DNA of 17,679 nucleotides. Origin: CAZVIK01 sp964627045 (GTDB taxonomy: Bacteria; Acidobacteriota; Terriglobia; Bryobacterales; Bryobacteraceae). The notes beneath the pieces were generated by a model, which saw only the letters and a list, made by a program, of their open reading frames with translations, did not search any database and was not told where the DNA came from. The translations under genes were made by a program, and so were the position numbers. The stretch covers positions 1 to 17,679 of the forward strand of contig CAZVIK010000070.1 in the NCBI GenBank assembly GCA_964627045.1. The letters are read 5' to 3'. Positions 6,990 to 13,677 of this stretch are shown piece after piece (the stretch's first letter is position 1; the number at the start of each line of letters is the position of its first letter).

Positions 6990-7066
6990 GGGGACGTAGC
7001 TCAGATGGATAGAGCGGCCGCCTCCTAAGCGGCAGGTCGGCAGTTCGAATCTGCCCGTCCCTACCA
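6990..7066 (+). tRNA. tRNA-Arg (CCU anticodon)
   Basis: A complete cloverleaf is visible. The acceptor GGGGACG (6990-6996) pairs with CGTCCCT (7056-7062), with a G-U first pair. The D stem is GCTC/GAGC. The anticodon stem GCCGC/GCGGC is perfect, with loop CTCCTAA and anticodon CCT at 7024-7026. The T arm is GGCAG-TTCGAAT-CTGCC (7039-7055). The discriminator is A7063, followed by encoded CCA (7064-7066). It decodes AGG arginine codons, rare in GC-rich genomes. It lies 46 bases upstream of dnaE on the same strand with no clear terminator between them, so read-through into dnaE is possible. Confidence 0.96.
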
Positions 7067-7112
7067 GGCACAATAGGAGTTCCTCCTCCCCCGGCGGATA
7101 CACGGAATCGAC

Positions 7113-10100
7113 ATGGCGGAACGCCCCTTCGTCCATCTGCATTGCCACACCGACTACTCGCTGCTGGACGGCGCCTGCGAGATCGGGCAACTCATGCGCC
7201 TGGCCGAAGAACAGAAGATGCCGGCCATTGCCATGACCGATCACGGCAACCTCTTCGGCGCCGTGCAGTTCTACAGGGCGGCCGGCGACCACGGCATCCG
7301 TCCCGTCATCGGCTGCGAAGTCTACGTGTCCCAGCAGGGCCGCGGCGTCCGCTCCGACAGCGACCGCTACAACCATCTGGTCCTTTTGTGCCAGAACCAG
7401 CAGGGCTACAAGAACCTGATCAAGCTGGTCTCGGCCGGCTATCTGGAGGGTTTCTATTACAAGCCCCGCATCGACCGCGACCTGCTGGCGGCCCACTCGG
7501 AAGGACTGATCGGCCTTTCCGCCTGCCTGCGCGGCGACATCAACGAGATGCTGCTCGCCGGCCAGTACGAGGAGGCCCGCCGCCGCGCCCTGCTCTACGG
7601 CGACATCTTCGGCAAGGGCAACTTTTTCCTCGAGCTTCAGGACCACGGCCTGGAACAGGACCGCCAGTTACTCCCGCAGATTTACCGCTTGAGCCAGGAC
7701 ACGGCCATCCCCACCGTGGCCACCAACGATTCCCATTACCTTCGCAAGGACGACGCCCGCGCCCACGAAATCCTGCTCTGCATCCAGACGGGCAAGACCG
7801 TCAGCGACCCCACGCGGATGAAGCCCTGGGGCCCGGAGTTCTACCTCAAGTCGCGCGCCGAAATGATGACCTGTTTCGGCGAGGTTGAAGACGCGCTGGA
7901 CCGGACTTGGGAGATCGCCGAGCGCTGCCATTTGAAGCTCGACAAGATCGCCGAGCCCTTCCCGCGCTTCGATGTCCCCGAAGGCCACTCGGCCGACTCG
8001 TACTTCGAGTTTGTCGCCCGCCACGGCTTCGAGCGCCGCCGCGCCCGCCTGGAGGCCTTGCGCGCCGCCGGAAGGCTGCGTCACGACCTTGCCGAATACG
8101 CCGAACGGCTGGACCGCGAGATCCGCATGATCCAGCAGATGAAGTTTTCGGGCTACTTCCTCATCGTCTGGGACTTCATCTCCTATGCCAAGTCTCTGGG
8201 AATCCCGGTGGGCCCCGGCCGCGGCTCGGCCGCCGGCAGCCTGGTCAGCTACGCGATGGGGATCACCGACGTCGATCCCCTGCACTACGGGTTGCTGTTT
8301 GAGCGCTTTCTGAACCCCGAGCGCGTCAACCTCCCCGACATCGACATCGACTTTTGCATGAACCGCCGCGGTGAGGTGATTCAGTACGTCACCCAGAAGT
8401 ACGGACGCGAGCAGGTGGCGCAGATCATCACCTTCAACACGCTGGGCGCGCGCGCGGCCATCAAAGACGTGGGCCGCGTTCTCGACATGAGCTTCGGCGA
8501 AGTCGACCGCCTCACCAAGCTGATTCCCGGCATCCTCAACATCACCCTGGAAGAGGCCATGCAAAAGGAGAAGGGCCTGGAGGAAGCCGCCGCCAAGGAC
8601 GCGCGAGTGGCCGAGGTCCTCGAGATCGCCCGCCGCATCGAGGGGATGTGCCGCAACGCCTCGGTTCATGCCGCCGGCGTGGTCATCGCGCCCGTCCCGC
8701 TCCAGGAACTGGTTCCCCTCTATCGCACCAACCGCGAGGAAGTCGTCACCCAGTACGATATGAACGGGCTTGAGAAGCTCTCGCTTCTCAAGATGGACTT
8801 TCTCGGTCTCACCACCCTCACCATCGTCCACGACGCGCTTGCCCTGATCGAGAAACACCACGGCATCAAGCTGGTTCTCGAAGACCTGCCCATGGACGAC
8901 GCCGCCACCTTCGCCGTCTTCTGCAACGGTTACACCAGCGGCGTGTTCCAGTTCGAATCCGACGGTATGCGGGATATCCTGCGCCGCTCCCAGCCGGCGC
9001 GCGTCGAGGACCTCATCGCCCTGAACGCCCTGTACCGTCCCGGCCCCATTCAGGGCGGCATGGTCACCGACTTCATCGAGCGCAAGCACGGACGCCGCGA
9101 GATCAGCTACGACCTGCCCGAACTGAAGGAGATTCTCGAGGAGACCTACGGCGTCATTGTCTATCAGGAACAGGTGATGCAGATCTCCAACCGCCTGGCG
9201 GGCTATTCGCTCGGCGAGGCCGACATCTTGCGCCGTGCCATGGGCAAGAAGAAGGCCGAGGAGATGGCCGCGCAGCGCGCCCGGTTCCTGGCCGGGGCGC
9301 AGGCGCGCGGCTTCCCGCAGAAAAAAGCCGCCAAGATCTTCGACCTGATGGAGCAGTTCGCCGGCTACGGCTTCAATAAGTCGCATTCGGCGGCCTACGC
9401 CTACCTTGCCTACGTCACCGCGTATCTGAAGGCGCATTATCCGGTCGATTTCATGGCTGCGCTGCTGACCTCGGAAACCGGCAACACCGCCAAAGTAGTC
9501 CGCTACATCCGGGAGTGCGAAGAAATGCACATCCGGGTGCTACCGCCCGACATCGGACTCAGCGACTACAGCTTCACGCCGGACCATTCCCTCGCCGCCC
9601 CCGGCGGAATCCGCTTCGGCCTGGGAGCGGTGAAGAACCTGGGCCAGTCGGCCGTGGACGCCATCAAGCGCGCTCGCGCCGAGGTGGGGCCCTTTCGCTC
9701 GCTCTACCATCTCTGCGAGCACGTGGAACCCGGCGCCTTGAATCGCCGGGCGCTGGAGAGCCTGATTAAAGCCGGCGCCATGGATTCGTTAGGCGGCAAC
9801 CGGGCTCAGCTTACCGCCGCCATCGACCGGGCTCTGGAGTGCGGCCAGCGCGCCCACCGCGACCGCGCCAGCGGCCAGACGGGCTTGTTCACCTTCGACT
9901 CCGAACAGGAGCAGGAGAACGATGAACCGCTGCCCAATGCGGCCGATTGGAGCCTCCGCGACAAACTGGCCGGTGAAAAGGAGGTCCTCGGCTTCTACGT
10001 CACCGGACACCCCCTGGACCAGTACCGCGACAAGGTGACCGAACTGGCGACGCACGATTCCTCGACGCTGGAGGGCCTGGAGAAGGGCGCCGAGGTCGCC

Positions 10101-10583
10101 CTGTGCGGTATCGTCACCGGCATCCAGCGCCGCCGCAACCGCGAAGGCAAGCCCTGGGCCGCTTTCCAGCTCGACGACGTGCAGGGCGCGGTTGACGCCC
10201 TGGTGTTCACGACCAACTACGAGCGGCTGTTACCGGAACTGGTGGAAGACCGCGCCGTACTGGTTCGCGGCTCGGCCCTGCCCGAGGATAACGCCCCGCC
10301 CAAGATTTCAGTGGTGGACATCGTTCCCCTGGACGTGGCTCGGGTCTCGCTTCCGTCGCTCATCTCGATCCACGTGCGCCTGGGGCAACCCGGCGGCGCC
10401 GGGGCGTTGGCCGAGCTTTTCGCCCGCAAGCCCGGCCAAAGCCAGGTTCGCCTTCGCCTGGAGAAGTCCCGCGACTTCTCGGTCATCCTCGACATCGACG
10501 TCAAGGTCCGCCCCGACAAGGAGTTCAAGGCCGAAATCGAGCGGCTGTGCGGGCCGGATTCGCTCGAGGTCCTGGCGGGCTGA
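7113..10583 (+). CDS. dnaE: DNA polymerase III alpha subunit DnaE
   Basis: The 1156-residue protein has the full DnaE architecture and the length of E. coli DnaE (1160). An N-terminal PHP domain (about 1-280) is followed by the polymerase palm and fingers: PGRGSAAGSLVSY near 366-379, catalytic aspartates D409 and D411 in PDIDIDF, and the third aspartate D562 in MDFLGL. YGFNKSHSAAYAYLAY marks the end of the fingers. A helix-hairpin-helix region (KNLGQSAVDAI, ALNRRALESLIKAGAMDS) follows, then an OB-fold (about 990-1065) and a C-terminal tau-binding-type domain. It is the replicative polymerase. PHP metal ligands appear intact: H10, H12, D43, H44, H178, D206 and H208. The ATG at 7113 has only a weak GGAA upstream. 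It stands as a single gene after tRNA-Arg and converges on the chemoreceptor gene. Confidence 0.98.
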   Translation: MAERPFVHLHCHTDYSLLDGACEIGQLMRLAEEQKMPAIAMTDHGNLFGAVQFYRAAGDHGIRPVIGCEVYVSQQGRGVRSDSDRYNHLVLLCQNQQGYKNLIKLVSAGYLEGFYYKPRIDRDLLAAHSEGLIGLSACLRGDINEMLLAGQYEEARRRALLYGDIFGKGNFFLELQDHGLEQDRQLLPQIYRLSQDTAIPTVATNDSHYLRKDDARAHEILLCIQTGKTVSDPTRMKPWGPEFYLKSRAEMMTCFGEVEDALDRTWEIAERCHLKLDKIAEPFPRFDVPEGHSADSYFEFVARHGFERRRARLEALRAAGRLRHDLAEYAERLDREIRMIQQMKFSGYFLIVWDFISYAKSLGIPVGPGRGSAAGSLVSYAMGITDVDPLHYGLLFERFLNPERVNLPDIDIDFCMNRRGEVIQYVTQKYGREQVAQIITFNTLGARAAIKDVGRVLDMSFGEVDRLTKLIPGILNITLEEAMQKEKGLEEAAAKDARVAEVLEIARRIEGMCRNASVHAAGVVIAPVPLQELVPLYRTNREEVVTQYDMNGLEKLSLLKMDFLGLTTLTIVHDALALIEKHHGIKLVLEDLPMDDAATFAVFCNGYTSGVFQFESDGMRDILRRSQPARVEDLIALNALYRPGPIQGGMVTDFIERKHGRREISYDLPELKEILEETYGVIVYQEQVMQISNRLAGYSLGEADILRRAMGKKKAEEMAAQRARFLAGAQARGFPQKKAAKIFDLMEQFAGYGFNKSHSAAYAYLAYVTAYLKAHYPVDFMAALLTSETGNTAKVVRYIRECEEMHIRVLPPDIGLSDYSFTPDHSLAAPGGIRFGLGAVKNLGQSAVDAIKRARAEVGPFRSLYHLCEHVEPGALNRRALESLIKAGAMDSLGGNRAQLTAAIDRALECGQRAHRDRASGQTGLFTFDSEQEQENDEPLPNAADWSLRDKLAGEKEVLGFYVTGHPLDQYRDKVTELATHDSSTLEGLEKGAEVALCGIVTGIQRRRNREGKPWAAFQLDDVQGAVDALVFTTNYERLLPELVEDRAVLVRGSALPEDNAPPKISVVDIVPLDVARVSLPSLISIHVRLGQPGGAGALAELFARKPGQSQVRLRLEKSRDFSVILDIDVKVRPDKEFKAEIERLCGPDSLEVLAG

Positions 10584-10609
10584 GCCACCGACTCCTCCGG
10601 CCCGGCCCC

Positions 10610-10633
10610 GGCCGGCCCTCCGCAGCGCCGGCC
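10610..10633 (+). terminator. Candidate terminator hairpin after dnaE
   Basis: GGCCGGC (10610-10616) and GCCGGCC (10627-10633) form a perfect 7-bp GC stem with a 10-base loop, 27 bases past the dnaE stop. The following bases (TCCATCTTT) are only moderately T-rich, so it may be a weak intrinsic terminator. Confidence 0.4.
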
Positions 10634-10702
10634 TCCATCTTTCCAGACGAAGCCAATTGCGTGTAAAGCACTCGCTTTCAGTTATTTATAGGCGGACAAC
10701 AA

Positions 10703-10723
10703 GGCCGGCGACGACCCTCGGCC
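10703..10723 (-). terminator. Weak candidate terminator after the chemoreceptor gene
   Basis: On the minus strand GGCCG (10723-10719) and CGGCC (10707-10703) can pair across an 11-base loop and are followed by TTGTTGT. The stem is short, so this is only a hint. It lies 17 bases past the receptor stop. Confidence 0.22.
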
Positions 10724-10739
10724 GCCGTTGGCCCCGGAG

Positions 10740-12392
10740 CTAGAACTCCGCGAAGTGTTCGTCCATCGGGAACTCGTCCTTGCCGCCGCCCTGCGCCGCC
10801 ATCACGGGAGCAGCTTGCGCCACGGTCGCACCCTTATCCTTCGAGACCACCTTATGCAGCGCCTTCAACCCGTGCGCCAGGGCGGGGGTCTTCCTTGCGG
10901 CAACCGTGGCGCCGCCTGGTCTGCCGTCCCGGGGGGCCGGGGCCGGGGCGATTGCGCCGCCTCCCACCAGCGCGGTCAGCCGGGCGACCACTCCCTTCAG
11001 GGCGTTGGACTGCGCATTCAGCTCTTCGGCCGCCGAGGCGCTCTCCTCGGCGTTGGCCGCGGATTTCTGGGTCACCTGTTCCATCTGGGAGATGGCCTTG
11101 CCGACCTGTTCGATCCCGCGCGCCTGTTCTTCGCTACCCAGGTTCACCTCGTCGACCAGCGTCTTCACCCGGGCCACTTCTTCGGTAATGCTGCGAATCG
11201 CCGAGGCTACCTGGTCCACCTTGCGTTTCCCGTCGTTGGACTTGGTGATCGACTCTTCGATCAGAGCCGCGGTGTCTTTGGCCGCCTGGGCCGAGCGCTG
11301 CGCGAGGCTGCGCACCTCGTCGGCGACCACGGCGAAGCCCATCCCCGCTTCCCCGGCGCGTGCCGCTTCCACCGCCGCGTTCAAAGCCAGGATGTTGGTC
11401 TGGAAGGCGATCTCGTCGATCACCTTAATGATCCGCGCGATCTTGTCGCTCTGCGCGTTGATTTCGGTCATGGCCGTTACAGACTGGTCTAACGCGCGGT
11501 TGGCCTCGGTGAACTTCAGTTCGGATTGCGTCATCAACTCGGCCGCCACCCGCGAGTTGTCGCTGTTTTTGTGCGCCATCGAGTTGATCTCCTCGCTCGA
11601 AGCGGAAGTCTCTTCGAGCGAGGCCGCCTGCTCGCTGGCCCCCTGCGCCAAGGACTGGCTCGAGCTGGAAACCTGCGTCGCCGCACTGGACACCTGTTCG
11701 GCGCCCTCGGCGAGCTCCTGAACGGTCTGCGATAGTACCCGGTTTACGCCCCTCCCGACCAGCATCGACAACAACAACCCCGCCATGATGGCCACCAGCG
11801 CCACCACCCACGTCCACCACTTGGCCGATCCGGATGCCGCCGCCGCCTGGTTCGCGTTATCCATGGCGGCCTTGACGTTCCACTCCTCCAACCGGTCGGC
11901 CGCGTCGGCCAACGCGTCCAGCGCCGGCGCGGTCTCTGACCGGTACATCGCCGCCACCTCTTCCGGCTTGGCCGACTGGGCCGAGGAGCGCACCCGGGTC
12001 CACGACTGCGTCGCCTTGTCCAGGGCCGCTGAAACCGCACTGTAGATTTGCCGGTCATCGTCCCGCGTGACCATCTTTTCGTACGCCTTCATCTGGTCCT
12101 GAAGCCGCGCCAACGCGTCGGAAACGGCCGCCTCTTTCTGCGACGCCTCTTTGCCGCCGTTCGAAATCCGGTCCAGCAACTCGGCGTTCATCCGGACCCG
12201 CAGGTTGGCCGCCCAGGTGCCGATCAGCCCCGAAGTATGCTGTCCGGGGATCGATTCAACCTGCAAACTGTTGATTCTGTTGCTGAGTATCCCTACCTCA
12301 ATGAGGGAAGCCGTGGCCAGCACCAGCGTCAACCCGACTAGCGCCGCACTCACGAATGCCAACCGCTGCCCGATCGTCAATTGCCGTCCCAT
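10740..12392 (-). CDS. Methyl-accepting chemotaxis protein
   Basis: The 550-residue membrane receptor relays a periplasmic signal to CheA/CheW. The first membrane helix is about 9-34 and is followed by a roughly 155-residue, mainly helical sensor region (four-helix-bundle type, 35-190). The second membrane helix is about 192-212. The cytoplasmic signalling coiled coil has the highly conserved hairpin tip DEIAFQTNILALNAAVEAA (326-344) and GMGFAVVADEVRSLAQRS. EEINSMA and ETSASSEE regions are typical methylation helices. Only about 40 residues separate membrane helix two from the coiled coil, so a full HAMP domain is not evident. An Ala/Pro/Gly-rich tail of about 75 residues ends in HFAEF. The ATG at 12392 has AAGGAG eleven bases upstream. 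No che gene is adjacent, so the ligand and partner array are unknown. Confidence 0.95.
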   Translation of the reverse strand: MGRQLTIGQRLAFVSAALVGLTLVLATASLIEVGILSNRINSLQVESIPGQHTSGLIGTWAANLRVRMNAELLDRISNGGKEASQKEAAVSDALARLQDQMKAYEKMVTRDDDRQIYSAVSAALDKATQSWTRVRSSAQSAKPEEVAAMYRSETAPALDALADAADRLEEWNVKAAMDNANQAAAASGSAKWWTWVVALVAIMAGLLLSMLVGRGVNRVLSQTVQELAEGAEQVSSAATQVSSSSQSLAQGASEQAASLEETSASSEEINSMAHKNSDNSRVAAELMTQSELKFTEANRALDQSVTAMTEINAQSDKIARIIKVIDEIAFQTNILALNAAVEAARAGEAGMGFAVVADEVRSLAQRSAQAAKDTAALIEESITKSNDGKRKVDQVASAIRSITEEVARVKTLVDEVNLGSEEQARGIEQVGKAISQMEQVTQKSAANAEESASAAEELNAQSNALKGVVARLTALVGGGAIAPAPAPRDGRPGGATVAARKTPALAHGLKALHKVVSKDKGATVAQAAPVMAAQGGGKDEFPMDEHFAEF

Positions 12393-12701
12393 TCGTTGGG
12401 TTTCTCCTTGTTCGTATTGCACGGTCGCGTCTGCCGCCGCCGCACGTGTTACATCGGACGAATCTTGAGGAAGGTACATAGTGGGGGAGTGCGCGTCCGC
12501 AGCCGGGGTGAGCCGAGCGCCCCGTTCCACCGAGCGGACCTTACGCCACCGGGCCGGCACCGCCGATTTTGCCAAACGAACCCAATTCTCTGTAACACTC
12601 CACCGGTCAGCCACTTGAACGCGCCCACAGAGTCCGGCATCCGCCCCGGCGCACCCGGCGGGGTAACCACGCGGCCGGGCGGACGTTCTACTATGTAGGG
12701 G
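12393..12701. other. Divergent intergenic region between the chemoreceptor and accA
   Basis: These 309 bases hold no convincing gene. They must contain the two divergent promoters. The eight-base word ACTATGTA occurs on the minus strand at 12482-12475 and on the plus strand at 12690-12697, each placed so that its first part could act as a -10. A second plus-strand candidate is TTGCCA (12569-12574) with TGTAAC 16 bases later (12591-12596). No operator palindrome stands out. Confidence 0.4.
12689..12694 (+). promoter_or_regulatory. Possible -10 of accA giving a leaderless mRNA
   Basis: TACTAT matches the -10 consensus at four of six positions and ends only seven bases before the accA ATG (12702). 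Transcription would begin at or next to the start codon. No usable -35 is seen. Confidence 0.33.
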
Positions 12702-13577
12702 ATGGACTCCGAACAAGCCCAGCGCATCGCCGCCCTCGAGGCGGAATTGTCCAACATCCGGAAAGCTGCGGCCGCGCAGCCCTGGCAACGGGTGCAACTC
12801 GCCCGTCATGCCAAGCGGCCCCACTCCCTGGATTACATTCAACGGCTGATCACGGGATTCCAGGAACTCCACGGTGACCGTGGGTACGCCGACGACGCCG
12901 CCATTGTCGCCGGCATGGGGTTCTTCGAGGGCAACCCGGTGGTCGTCGTGGGCCAGCAGAAAGGGCGCGACACCAAGCAGAAGCTCTTCCGGAATTTCGG
13001 AATGCCCAAGCCGGAAGGCTACCGTAAGGCTTTGCGCGTGATGCAGATGGCGGCGAAGTTCGGCCGTCCCATCGTGACCCTGCTCGACACGCCGGGCGCC
13101 TACCCGGGCATCGACGCCGAAGAGCGCGGCCAGGCCGAAGCTATCGCTGTCAATCTGAAGGAGATGTCCCGGCTGGCAACGCCCATCGTGGTCATTTGTA
13201 TTGGGGAAGGCGGCAGCGGGGGCGCGCTGGCTCTGGGGGTCGGCGACCGCGTGTACATGCTGGAGAACGCCGTTTACAGCGTGATCTCCCCGGAGAGCTG
13301 CGCCGCCATTATTTACCGGGACTCCTCGAAGGGCGAGCTGGCGGCCAACGCGCTGAAATTGACGGCGCCGGATCTGCTCAAATTGAACCTGATCGACGGC
13401 ATCATCCCGGAGCCGGGCGAAGGTGCGCACACCGACGTGGATGGCGCGGCGGCCGCCCTGGCGGCGACTCTCCGGCAGGCGCTCGCCGAATTGCGGCCCC
13501 TGACGGGCGAGCAGTTGATCGAAGAGAGGTACAGGAAGTTCCGCAGGATCGGGAGCTTTTTCGCGGAGGCCGGCTAG
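12702..13577 (+). CDS. accA: Acetyl-CoA carboxylase carboxyltransferase subunit alpha AccA
   Basis: The 291-residue protein is the alpha half of the carboxyltransferase that moves CO2 from biotin-BCCP to acetyl-CoA, the first committed step of fatty-acid synthesis. Crotonase-like motifs are clear: WQRVQLARH (28-36), RPHSLDYI, GHQ-type VVGQQKGRDTKQ (82-93), NFGMPKPEGYRKALR (98-112), LLDTPGAYPGIDAEERGQ (127-144), oxyanion region GEGGSGGALA (168-177) and YSVISPESCAAI (192-203). It is some 28 residues shorter than E. coli AccA (319), and the missing part is mostly in the N-terminal helical segment. The ATG at 12702 gives the family-like start MDSEQAQRIAALEAEL. GGGG directly abuts the ATG and cannot serve as a normal Shine-Dalgarno. 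accD is not nearby. Confidence 0.97.
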   Translation: MDSEQAQRIAALEAELSNIRKAAAAQPWQRVQLARHAKRPHSLDYIQRLITGFQELHGDRGYADDAAIVAGMGFFEGNPVVVVGQQKGRDTKQKLFRNFGMPKPEGYRKALRVMQMAAKFGRPIVTLLDTPGAYPGIDAEERGQAEAIAVNLKEMSRLATPIVVICIGEGGSGGALALGVGDRVYMLENAVYSVISPESCAAIIYRDSSKGELAANALKLTAPDLLKLNLIDGIIPEPGEGAHTDVDGAAAALAATLRQALAELRPLTGEQLIEERYRKFRRIGSFFAEAG

Positions 13578-13587
13578 ATCCGCAGCC

Positions 13588-13610
13588 TGCCGATAAGTTC
13601 CCTATTGGCA
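13588..13610 (+). other. Hairpin between accA and the adaptor gene
   Basis: TGCCGATA (13588-13595) and TATTGGCA (13603-13610) form an 8-bp stem with one G-U pair and a 7-base loop, starting 11 bases after the accA stop. No T-tract follows. It may be a transcript-end stabiliser, a factor-dependent terminator signal or chance. Confidence 0.35.
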
Positions 13611-13665
13611 AGAAGATGACACGACGGCGCGAACAAAACCGGTGCAGGCCGCGTCTACTTTCCTT

Positions 13666-13669
13666 GGAG
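13666..13669 (+). promoter_or_regulatory. Ribosome binding site favouring the GTG start of the adaptor
   Basis: GGAG is eight bases before GTG at 13678. The other in-frame candidate, GTG at 13642, has no such element, so the downstream start is preferred. Confidence 0.55.
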
Positions 13670-13677
13670 CCAGCCTC

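Noticed and set aside
6360..7646. Long minus-strand frame through tRNA-Arg and the start of dnaE (with GTGRFELPTCRLGGG)
   Set aside because: It is a translation of the tRNA-Arg complement fused to the antisense of dnaE and a shifted frame of the methyltransferase. It has no ribosome site or family match.
7668..9530. 620-codon frame antisense to dnaE
   Set aside because: It mirrors the GC-rich third-position bias of dnaE. No recognisable domain is present, and DnaE is certain on the other strand.
9717..9735. CACGTGGAAC half-site inside dnaE
   Set aside because: Only the right half matches parS. The left half (TGCGAG) does not.
12393..13430. Upstream extension of the chemoreceptor frame through the intergenic region and accA
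   Set aside because: The receptor begins with a membrane helix right after the ATG at 12392. The upstream part is antisense to accA.
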